Assembly (NCBI RefSeq): GCF_963678635.1
Contig: NC_087063.1
Coordinates: 9,148,386 to 9,212,385, forward strand
Reading direction: 5' to 3'
Origin: Symsagittifera roscoffensis
Taxonomy: Eukaryota; Xenacoelomorpha; Acoela; Convolutidae
Length of the DNA stretch: 64,000 nucleotides
Part shown: positions 32,201 to 44,200 of the stretch, in pieces
Layout of the letters: each line of letters opens with the position of its first letter
Numbering within the stretch: position 1 is the first letter of the stretch
Program-made: the position numbers and the translations under genes
Notes under the pieces: model-generated
Databases searched by the model: none
The model's input: only the letters and a program-made list of their open reading frames with translations
What the model was told of the DNA's origin: nothing

Positions 32201-35200
32201 CAATATGTTGCTCTTTTGTGCCATGTGATATTATTAAAATATCATCTAGAAATGCGAAAGTGTCTTTCTCATTGTTGAGGGTTAGATCGATGGCCTTCTG
32301 AAATGCTGCGGGCATATCCGTTAGCCCGTAGAAGCCAGTTTGGAACTGATATGTTCCCGTGGCCTTTCCCCCAATTATACTGAAGTTACACTGCGTACGA
32401 GTTGTTTCATCCAATGGCAGTTGACTGTACGCGTAGCGTAGATCGATTGTCGAGAAATAACTCGTACCTGGTTTATTTGTACCTTCCTGTGCCGATTGTG
32501 CTATATTGTCTAACAGAACGTCAATATTTGGCATCTGGTACTTATTTTTATGGATCGACTTATTGATTTGTTTAGAGTCCATGGCTAATTTGATGGATCC
32601 ATCTTTTTTAACAGTGATCACAATAGGGCTTATGAATTGGTTGTCATTGCATTTTTCAAGTCGAGTGATGTGGCCTTGGTCAATTAATGATCTAATCTCA
32701 TGTTCCACCATTTCTTGTATATGAATGGGAATGCGGCGCCCCCGTTGTTGTAAGGCCTTGAATTCAGATAAAAATTGTGTATGGACCATATGGTTTTTTG
32801 AACGTCCGATTCGTGTACACAGTCCCGGGTACGTGGTTCGGACCCACGTTGCAATTTGTGTGTCTGAGTTTTCGACACTGTTAACTTGTAGTACTGACTT
32901 ACCAGCTGGGTTTTGTTCTTGATGTAGCTGGATGCCAATTAGCGGGAGAAGGTTTCGCCCCAGGATGTTCGCGCGTCTGTCGTCCACCACAATAAAAGAC
33001 GCTGTTTGGATAGTCCAACCTCCCGATTCGATTGGGGCAGTCAGTCTGCCAAGGGATGGGATTTTGTAGCCATTGTAGCAGACCATTTTGTTAGCTTCAT
33101 CGTCATCCCTCATTGTTGTTCTTATTGCTGACGTGACTGTCGTAGCCAGTAGGTTGGCGGTTTTTTCGTTTACGAACGATGTTGGTGATCCTGTGTCGGC
33201 AATAAAAACGATGTTGTTTTTCCCCGAGCGCACCCGTATAAGGTGTCCTTTGAGATCTGTGTCAAGTAGTTGTTCTGCCCGTCTTGGTTCAAAATTGATC
33301 CAGTTTGTGGATGTATCGTCCGGATGGATTAGTTCCCACCCCGGGATAACGTCACCCGCTTGTAGATAATTGACGTAGGCTGTCATATCGGTGTTTTGAA
33401 GGTCTTGTTGTTGTTGATTCTCCTCTTGAATTGCGTTTACCTCGCTAGATTTGCACAGTCTTGCGAAATGACCCCTCTTGGTGCACTTGTTGCAAATTTT
33501 GTCACGCGCCGGGCATTGGGCTAAATGAGTTGCTGAAAATGCATTTCCGCATTTGAAACAATCTTTTCTCTGTCCGGCCTTTTCCGAATAGTTCCTTGAC
33601 GTTTGTCCTCCTCTACCGCGTCCACCTCGCTGTTGAGATTTATATCCACCCCGCTTTTGGACGAAGTTTACCGGTTCGGATTTTATATTCGGCAATCCGG
33701 TATGACTACTTGAAGTTCCCTGTTTTCTTATGTAAACTTGGTTCTCGAGGCCTTTTTCTCGTTTCATTGCGTAGTCCAATGCTTGTGCGGGCGTTTTTGT
33801 TTCGGCGAGAAGGTCTTTTTGGACTTCGTCGTTTGACATGTTTGCCGTAAATAGATCTCTGACTATTTCGGACTCAAGGCCTACATCGTTGCATGCCGTG
33901 CATTTGAAATTTCCTTTTACCACCAGTTCCGTAAGTCCGCAGTGGAATTCTTCCAGGGATTCTGTTTTCCCCTGTTTGCGTGTAAAAGCTTCGTACCGAT
34001 CGAATGTTACGTTGCGTTCTTTAACAAACAGTCGTGTTAAGAGTGTCCAAAACTCTTTGGTGGAGGTATCTTGAATTTTAAGATTTGGATAATATTGTGT
34101 GAGTCGTCTTTGGCCCTCCGTCCCCAAACACAAATATATGTAACTTCTGCATTTGATATCGGCTTCCTCCCATGGTATGCCGTCGACGGTGGGACCGAGG
34201 TTATCCAGATGTTGACATTGGTTCTCCCATGCTACCCGTTTTTCTTGGTTACGTAGGTTTCGATCGCGTATTTGTTTGTCTGTTTCCCCATCTATATTGA
34301 GCTCATAGCCTGGTTCTTGGGGTTTCCGAACAGCTGGGGGGTTGCGTAGAAGTTTGTTCAAATTCATACCATCTTTGGCGATGATGCCCAGAAACAGCTG
34401 CTGGTTCCATTTGTCCCACTCTACTGGTGGTTCCGCGGACGCTTTCTACCAAAATGGCGTAATCCCCAATGGGTTCTTTGTGAGTGCTGGCTGCGCCATG
34501 TTATACCCTCAGCCTTTAGGTGAGGTATAAACTGTATAATCTCGATGGTCAAAGTCTATGCTTAATCGCTAACTAAGAATTGGAATACGAAGAGATAGAG
34601 AGCAACTTAAATTCAGTTTAGAAAGTTAAGTCTGGTCGACGCTGACCTCGAAGCATTAGAGATACAGCGTTTCATAATAACTAATACATATGTTGTTAGG
34701 TATAGATAGATACTTATTTAATACGCAGACTTCTATATGTATTATGTAATCAGTTAGGTTTATAATATGTAAACATTACCAACTGGTAGTTTTAGCACCT
34801 AATTGTACATTGTTTATAAAGGGATGTTTTACTACAATATCCGTATGGATAACAGAAGGTAAGAAAGTACTTCAACTTTCTGCACGAAAAAGATGGATAT
34901 TTACAAAGACCGTCTCTGATCTAAAAACAACACATTTCTAGAGCTTCGCAGTTCGCATGACTCGTACTGTGCGGTGAAATGTATGAGTTAAATGATTTGA
35001 GAGTGCCCCCATGCCCCATATCCGGTTAAGTCTTGTAAAAATTACCACGATATCTACTCTCAAGGTTACAACAGCAGGAGCAATAACAATACAGTAAAAC
35101 AACAACATGCCTTCTGCTCTTGAGTAGAAATCCTTCTTTGACGAGACGCCTGACAAGTTTGAGAGCCAATTTGGAGTCTATGTCCAGTTGGTCCATCAGA

Positions 35201-38200
35201 GAAGAGGCCTCCACTGAGTCAGACATCATGGCCACTATGAGCGACCGACGGAACATACACAGCTCCTGGAAACAGCAACAATTAGTCGTGTACTTTTGAA
35301 GATTTAAACTATTGTAAGCATGCAACTTGAGATAGCTTATCAATAAAAACACTGGGCTACTTTAAATCGAGTCGAGTAGGCAATGAAAAATTTATCATAT
35401 GGTCAGCGCACACTATGCACATTATCCGTTACAACAAAGCTCAACCAAAATCAATTAATTGCAAACCGCCCATTGATGTGCAAGTAGTACAAAATGTTTC
35501 GATCACAGTTATTATTGCACAAATTAGATTATTTTTAAACACCGAGGCGAAGCAGAGCATCGGAAAACTTCCAATCAAACGCGAGAACACCACGTGTATG
35601 TTGAAAAACTACCAAATTTTTCATACCTTCGTCTCGATTTTTCAAAATAAATTACGTGAATTACCAGCGTTAAATTAGCATCGAAGACTTATTTCTGAAG
35701 CAACAACCAAGCCACAAAAAATTTTCATACAGAAGCGAAGCGGAGCTTCGCATCACATCACTTTCGATACAACGCAAGAGGAGCATTGCAAGCTGGCAAA
35801 AAAGACGGAAATACTTTAAAACAATTGAAAAACAGTCGAGAAACACAACTACCAGCATTAAATAAGCTTAGTAATTAACAAGCAGCCATTAAGCCGACAA
35901 TAAGCGGGTAGATGCCCATTAAACCAAGAACAAAATATGCTAAATGAAACTGTTGTCATAAATAACTTTGAGCGATTAGGTTTTGAAACTCTGAACTCTT
36001 ACATGATCTGAATTATATTAAATACAAAACTCAATTTCTGCACTTCGAACGAAACAAAAATAAGACTAAGCCGATTAAAAAAGAGTCAAAAACAGTTAAA
36101 CCGAATAAAGGTCTCAAGCGAGAAAAAAGAATACAAACTAGAAAACATACAAATTACAGAAATATAAATATACAAATTACAGGAGTAAATCAACAACACT
36201 TGTAAATACAATGAAAATTGCTTACAGCTCAGAAAAGTTATGTGACAACAAAGCCGACGAAACAAAAGCAGATAAACGAATGTTCGACAATCCAATTTTC
36301 CCCAAAAAAATTAGATTTCAAACTGACTGAAAAAAAACAAGGTACGGTCGGAAAATGTTAGGGTTCAACAATAAACCAGGTTAATTTTCATACAGATTTG
36401 GAAGCAAAAAGGATAAGAGAAAAAATTCTAGCTCCCGATCACAGAACACTTGCTCTCACAAGTGTCAAGAAAATCTTCGAGCTATCATACATTTTCAAAC
36501 TGAAAATTCTAATCCAGAAACACACCCTCATAATAAACATTTTCGCCGGGAGTTACTCTTATGATTGAAGGACCGAATGATGAAAAACTTTAAGCCAATC
36601 AGAATCGTTTGAAGTTCCTATTGGCTGCACGAAGTTTACACATAACCTAAGTCTTAATTAACGGGAAATGGAAACGTTATGCTGTACAATTTGCACAAAT
36701 AAACAAAAATTTTTGGTTTGTTTTTATTTTTTTTAAATCGGTTTTAGTTTTTTGTTAGAATCGGTTTTGATTTCGCAGTATTAGAAAATTGATGTATCTG
36801 CTTATTTTCAAATAGGTCAATATTAACTTTAATGGCTTGGATTTATTCGCTGTCTTTGAGATTTTCGCTATTTCTTTGAGATTTTTGAGCACTCACTTCT
36901 GATAGGCTGAAAATAAGGGAAAATGAATTTCCAATATCCGGTCCCTCCTTCATGAGAGACGCCACCCTTTTCGCCTATCAAACGACGCAATAGGAGGCGA
37001 ATAAGTCCACATATTCATAACTCAAAACTTTTTTTAACCTAATGGAGCAAAAAAATAAACAGAGGCCGAGCTTCGCTTCGCAAACACTAACGAGAACACG
37101 ACAAAAGCAACTCTATAAAAAACAATAAGAAAAAATAGAAATAAGCCTCGAATAAGTTAAAATTCGGCCATGTCTGGGATTCGCTCAGCGACGTAGAAAT
37201 TATGAGTCTCACACACTAACCACTCGGTCACGCACACTTAATACACCACAAACACTAGCCACAAATAAAGCAGAAAACTGATGCTGCGAAATTTCCATAG
37301 CTAGATTGTGATTATAGCGAAAGTGCCACCAAATAAGTGAAAACTTTCTATTTTCAATGAACACTTTTACTAGAGTTAGGTTAGAAACAAAGAAGATTCG
37401 TACTAATACGCAACGGTGATCGCTAGTGTAAATAACTGAAATATAAGATATCGGAGTTCATGGTTTTATAATGAGCCTAGGAACCTAATTTTGACACAGA
37501 AGCAATGATGCACTTTACCAACGACAAAACCCAACGAAATAGCTTTAAAAGCTGAGTTTTGAAACATATATAACATCTACGGGAATCAAAACACAGGCCT
37601 TGAGGATCCAAGTCGACTGCCCAACAGAACTTTGTTATTGAGGCTTAAAGAACCAAGAGACAGTCAAATATAAAAGCAGAACACATGCTTTTAAACTGCC
37701 AATACTAAGCAGCAAAAGTGTTGACCAAAATGAACACTGTTTCGTGCAATTTCGATTGAAAAAAAAATCAACTCGTAATAAACTACAATGCTTGCTTTTG
37801 CAAATAGAACGGGTATTCAACAAAATTATCGTTGCGGGATGCAGCTTCGACAAAAGATAGACGAACCATAGCTTGCTGTGGGTTCATTTGCGGGTCAACA
37901 GTGCACAGTTCTCGGTACTCTTCCAGCTCTGGATTGTCCCTGGCACAGAAGTAGCAGAGCACTTTGTCAGGAACTTCACGCTCAGTTGGGAAACCATAGC
38001 AACCGACGTGGGACTTAAGTCCACATGCACAGCAGGATATCATCACCCACTCGATCTATTAAAAATATTGACAATAAAAAATAAATGCGTTTGAAAGTTA
38101 TTCCATTTCTAATTGCACACAATCATGGGAGTTGTATCAAAATATCCCTTAAAATTCCTTTGAATAGATCATTTTGGTGAATTTGCCGAAATTACTGTAT

Positions 38201-41200
38201 TTTATAGCTTGAACTCAAGCAGTTTAGTTGATCAGTGAAATTAATTTAAAAAATGTCCCTCAAGAAGATATTATTGGATGAGTCCTTACAAATTAATTCC
38301 AGCAAATTCTTGCTGACTGTGGCCAACATTTAACCTACCAGCTGATTTTTCCCGCAGGGACATCTTATGAGTTCTTTTTCGACATCCATTTCATTCTCAT
38401 CATCGTTCTCTACTTCCTCAATCGACGAGGTCAAACTAGCCTCCAAATTAACAGTTGCATTGCAGTCGTCTCCACCTTCTAAATCTTCACCATGTTCTTT
38501 GTCAGTAGCCCCTTGAATTTGCTCTTTACTCTGTTTTTCATTCGTTTCTGAATGGACACTTGGACTCGCAGTAGACGCTTCTTCAATAGGGTCCAAAGAC
38601 GCAGTCGCGTTTCGACTCGATGCCCGTCTCGGGTACGAATCACGAGTCACAGATTCGTTCAGGTCAATTTTTGATCTTTTCGGTCGATTTTGCTCTTCAA
38701 CCTGAGCACGCTCAGTACTTTCTGCATTATCAACAACTTGTGGCGAAGTTCTTCGACGTTTTGTAGGAACGATTATTTCTGACTCGTCGGAAGAATCCCC
38801 GTCTTTGTTACTGGCACCTTTTTGATTGCTAACTTCTCCGTATTCTGCGCTGACATCAGGTTCCAATTGCTTAGGGCTCGTGACGTTTTCGTCATAAGTG
38901 ACTCCTTCAGGAAGCGACTCAGGGAACTGCGTGTCCAGAGCGCGCACAGTCAGAGATGTAGAATTGACCACCTTCAGAGATACAAATTTGATTACCAGCT
39001 TCATAGAATATTTTTATAACTATGTCTACTTTGAAGTGGTTATGTTAGACTGAAAGGTTTTTAATGTTTTCGAATACTGGTACCATTTTATCCGAACTGA
39101 ACTTAATGTACTACTAAAAATTAAATGATATCCTTTTTTCAAAATTCACGCACAAATGGGACACACTTTTCGGAAAATCAATCTTGACCTTGAAATATAC
39201 GCAGATTTACTCAGGATCATTTGCTATACCCAATGAGATCGGATAAGAATGAAAAACTTTATTATTTTTTATGTTTAAGACAATTCCTCGTGCTTTTTTA
39301 CAGTAGGTTACTTATAGGTTACTGTTCGATTTACGGATGCCACGTCATATGGATAAACAATAAGTAAAGCAGTCTGGTCTCACCGTAGGCACACATCCCA
39401 TCGTTAGTTGTCTGTTGGGTCCAGTGAACTTCAACAGAGTACTCATTTCTCGAGTTGAAAACCCAGGTGGGTTGTAATCCTCCGGAGTTCCTGAAAAACA
39501 AACTCTACATCATCATTCAATTGTTCTGTGTCCAATAGTTTATTTCCAGATTTTGGCTACACTACTGTTTCACTCAAATAGCTTCCAAAGCCATAGTTAT
39601 AAGCTCAACAAATGCTTCAATGCGTTTGAATCGCGTTGGGTTACGGTTAGTAAAAATGTCTTTGTCAAGTTAAATTGTTAACACAGAGGCCAAGAGGATC
39701 TTCGCACCTCTTGCGATACAAAACAGAATTTTAAAAAAACATCACGACCTCAATAAGAGTCTGAACCACGTTCATTAACTCTTAAATATAACCTTAAATC
39801 TCTTAGAAATTCTAGAATAATTTATGGTTCGACACTTTTTTGATGAAAGTAACCCAATTTTATTTCGCCGTGAAATCTGAAAATTAAATTCCATTTTCGA
39901 AATAAGAAGATCACAATTTTCGTGACCAGTGCATCTTTGCTGTTAGTTAGTCGAGTTTACCTTCCTTTTAACGTAAGTGACATGAAACTATAAAGAAATT
40001 TTAGATCATTATTTTTGTTGCGTCGGAATAACTCGCTGAATACGTTGATAGAAAACAAGAAAAAATTGAGCAATATTAACTGTATGTTGGTCAAATTGGT
40101 AAATTTCTAACCACCAGTAGCGATAAAACTTTCAAGCTCAGGTAATCAATGTATTTTCAACAAGATAAAAAATACAACAGCCTGCAATAATATCATCATT
40201 ATCGATTTTAGTGTAGCACTGGACTATATATGCATACTCTGATGAAACTGTAAGCAGAAACTGAACGCAGAAATTGAAAATGAGTAGATGGGAAAAAACG
40301 AACTGTTGCCTGTGTAATGAGGGTTACTATTGATAAAATTGGCCCTTGATCACTTAAAATAAATATTTTTATCTGAAGAAACATTTAGGCAAGCAAAACC
40401 AAGCTAGCTGTTAGAATATCAAGCTAGCTTTTAGATGGGATTCTAAGAAACACGTGATATCAGGAACAATACCCCTACCCTATTGTACTTAATAGTAACA
40501 CAGAGGCGAAGCTTTGCTTCGCAAAAACTCGCAAAAAAATTAGTTCTAAGAAAGTGCAATAAGAAAAAAATAGAAATAAGCCTCGAATTAGCAAAACTTC
40601 GGCTAGGTCTAGGATTCGATCTGCGACCTACTGCAATCAAGAAAATTTGAGTCTCACGCACTAACCACGCACGCTTCACCACCGACAAATACTAGTCACG
40701 AAGAAGGCAGCTACATATGTGAATAAATTACCAATGCGATTCAGCAAGTGCCACCAAATACAAATAGACACAATTTTGCAAGTAATAATTTGAAATATAA
40801 CAAATTGAAGGCATCCACACTAATTTTGCATTTAATAAATTGGAAATCATAACGCCACATTATGTATAAACTATGCATTTCCAAAAATGGCGAGATATAA
40901 TGTGTTAGAAAATTTCTAAAATCGAGTTTATTATTGTTATGTTGAAACAAATTGCTTTTTTCGGTTCATTCGATGAATTGAAAATGCATCAACTGTGCTA
41001 ACTTATTAATATTCGACTGTCAAAGCACATGCTATCAAAATACTGTAAATGTGCCCCAAAATTGAAACCAATATTTGCGACTGAGGTTAGAAAAAAAGAG
41101 GGTTCTTAATAATACACGAAACTGACGCTAGTGTAAATATCCGTCCTTCTAATGGACTAACATATCGGTTGTGCATTCAAAAATTTTGAACCTAACAATT

Positions 41201-44200
41201 AACTTTCCACTTTGCGAAATGGGTATGGCTGAATCATTTTGTAAATGCAATATTTTTGACACTATCCTAATTGGTTAAGGAGTCTGAATGATATAATTAA
41301 CCTACAGCTGCTCATTTTGACTGCGGGTACCAATTTTATACACATTTGAACATTTAAAGTGACAAAAAATATCAATCTAAAAACAACATGGCAAGCAGAC
41401 ATTTGGATGACTGTCACTGAACAAGGAAATCATAAAAAACAGTAAAGGACTTATTCTTGAGCATTTTTCAATTCGCGAAAAAAAATCACGTTTGATTCTT
41501 AGAATAAAATCTTTTATCATCGGCACATTTTCATAAAACTTGCCCTATTTGAAAAACTGGATCCTCTCGTAACTAAATGTTGTCTATGTTTTAGGCAGTT
41601 TCCACTTCTTAGTTGGTGTGCATAACTTTCCTTCCTTTTACGAATTTAATTTGATTTGTAGTTTTTAAAAAGAATCGAAAGTCAAACCGCGAAAAATCAA
41701 ATTTCCTGATAAAAATCTGAAAAAAGTCAAAACGACTTATAGCTGTCTTCACTGAGTTCATTGGAACTAAAACGCTATTTTTTTGACCGATTGTACTAAC
41801 CAGCGCGATATCCCAGTTTGAGTTTGAACAGGATGCCCTCGGGTAGTTGTGGCATGGCGGATAGGATGTGTCGGATGTTATCGAGCAGCTTCGTGGCGGC
41901 CTCTGTGGTTGCCGAATACGTCTCGGAAGTGCAGTAGCACTTATTCTTGCTAAATATCACACAGATCTTGAAGACAAAATGGAAAGAAAACGGCCTCGCT
42001 TAGATCAAACTTCAATTTGATTGCCTGATAGCCTTACATGTGTTTGACTCATCCAATTTTTACCTGCTGAATTTATTCAAAAAAACAGAAAACAATAAAA
42101 ATCTTAGCCAGAAATCTCATATAAAATGGTTGAAATCACACGAGTTCCATAAAAAAAGAACCAGATTTAAAACCGATAACATACTTATAAAATTCGCAGA
42201 TGACGTCTTCGTCTTCGTACTTGAAGGAGAACGTGTATGCCTCAATCACATCGTTTTCATCCTGATTCCGATACACCTGATATATAATTCAATCACAAAT
42301 GATCCTTTATTTCCAACAAAAATAGCATTTTTTGTGCACATAGCACAGCGTGTTCCGACCGCAATGAGTTTAGTGGTAAACTCAAAAACAAAGATAATTG
42401 TAGAACCTTTCAAAATAATCTTACGTTTTTTTCTTAATTCTGTTAAATTTTTCGTAAAGAGCGATTGAATTGGGTCAAAACAACTGCAAAGATGAAAAGT
42501 TAAAGTAGCTCAAAAAATTGAATTAGATTTAAATTGGGCATCATCAAACTCCGCGTCATCAAGCTGGTCTAAAACTTAAAAAAGAAAAAACTTTTTTGGA
42601 ATCCCAACTACGACTGAAAGACCTTTATTATGATACCACAGTTGAACCCCTACGACCTATCTTCGAGGTTCGAACAACTGGTGCCAGTTAACTTTTCAAC
42701 GGAACAAAAATTAGAACCTCAACTTTGAACATGAACTTCAACTAATACGCTCTTTCAATGACTCACATAAAGGATCAGTAGTTTCAACTAAAAGCATAAG
42801 AAATTTTAATTAACCTGAGGTAACTTACTTTGGTCTAGCTGGGCAAAATCTGATTTATTACGTATTTTTTGTCCAGTGCATCAAATGTGTTCTGTAGTTT
42901 AGAGGCCAGTTTGCAACTGTTGGGTCCACCTGTTCTCATCACTCGAACTGATTTACCTATAAAAACAAAAGTTCAGTACTTTTCGGAGCAAAAACGGAAA
43001 AATAGTTTATGGGAGAAACGAAACAGTTAGGAAAATCGAAACAAGTTCGAAATCAAATCAAGGACAAGCGGGTACTGTGCAAATAGAACAAAATTTTCCG
43101 CTCATAATCTTAAAAAAACAAAGGGTTTTCGTATCGTATTTTTCTGCGTGGTGCGATATAAGGATCTGAACGAAAAACTACAACTTAGGCATATTCTAGG
43201 GTCATAGTAAAATAGGCAAACTGAACAACAGTTTTAAGTAGAAAAATGACTGAGAAAAACAAACCAAATTGTTTAAAAATTCGCCACAAGCCAAGCTGAG
43301 CTTCGCACCACTTGCGATACAAATATGAATGACTATGATTAAAATCAAACGGAAAAAATGAATGAAATCGTTTTTGTCAATAAAATTGCAACAAAAGCCG
43401 AAATATCCGGAACAAAATTGCCTTCACTATTAGAAGCTCTACAAGAGATTTGAGAACGCTATAAAGAACAAAGTTTTCAAAAAAAAGATCTTTCTGCGGA
43501 ACTAAGCAGACAAAACAAAGCAGACAGACAGACACATCTAAATTAGCCAAAATTTTCTATTTGTAAAAAAAACAGGTCAACTGGAATCGAACTCCCGCAA
43601 TTAAAGGCCACCAAGTCGTTATTAATAAAGCCGCAAATTATTAAGTCGATTAAAAAGACAAAAAAATGTCGATTAAAAAGACAAAATTACAACCAATGTG
43701 AAAAGCAAATTTCGTTCGGCCGGAGTTGCAAAACAAAATGCTAAAAGCAACTGCAGTGAGAATTGTTTCCAAAAAAATCAACGATTCTTAGATATGGCAA
43801 CTAAACATAAGCACACAATCCTGGTCAGATTCGAACTGAGTATTGGTTTCCACCAGGCTAGTGTGCAAGAGACACAACGAAATCTGAATTCACGATGAAA
43901 AAAGGTAGATTAGGAGTCCAATGAGTCCTGTGGACAAAATTGTGAACTGGAAAAAAGACTAGTTACCATTGCCTATCGCAACTGTAAAAACAAAATTTTC
44001 AAAAAAAAAAACTTTTTGAAAACTTTTCGCAGAAATGTTTGAAAACTTTTAAGTTTTTGATTCCTCAAATTTAGCAAAAAAAAAACTCAAAAAAAATCCA
44101 CTTAAATAAATTTAGGTTTTTTAGACCAAAACCCAAATTAGACCAAAACCCAAAAATTTCAAAACAGCCAATCGAAGATTGGAAAAGAGTAATGAACGCA

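Larger units (their letters stand above)
30703..34854 (-). mobile_element. Ty3/gypsy element without integrase, in HORMAD intron 9
   Basis: 4,152 bp, same orientation as the host gene. The two 356-bp LTRs start and end TG...CA and differ at one position by my reading, so the insertion is recent. The primer-binding site abuts the 5' LTR and a polypurine tract abuts the 3' LTR. The internal part encodes gag, protease, RT and RNase H but stops about 145 bp from the 3' LTR with no integrase. Flanking bases GAAGT and GAAGG suggest a 5-bp target duplication with one mismatch. Confidence 0.9.

Noticed and set aside
38330-39004. Taking the 224-codon frame as a complete single-exon gene with start at 39004
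   Set aside because: Its N-terminal residues are intronic; the true exon begins at 38971 and continues the HORMA domain from exon 6 in phase.
42040-42468. 142-codon plus-strand frame over HORMAD exon 4
   Set aside because: It is the antisense shadow of exon 4 plus intron sequence; the minus strand has clear HORMA motifs with splice sites.
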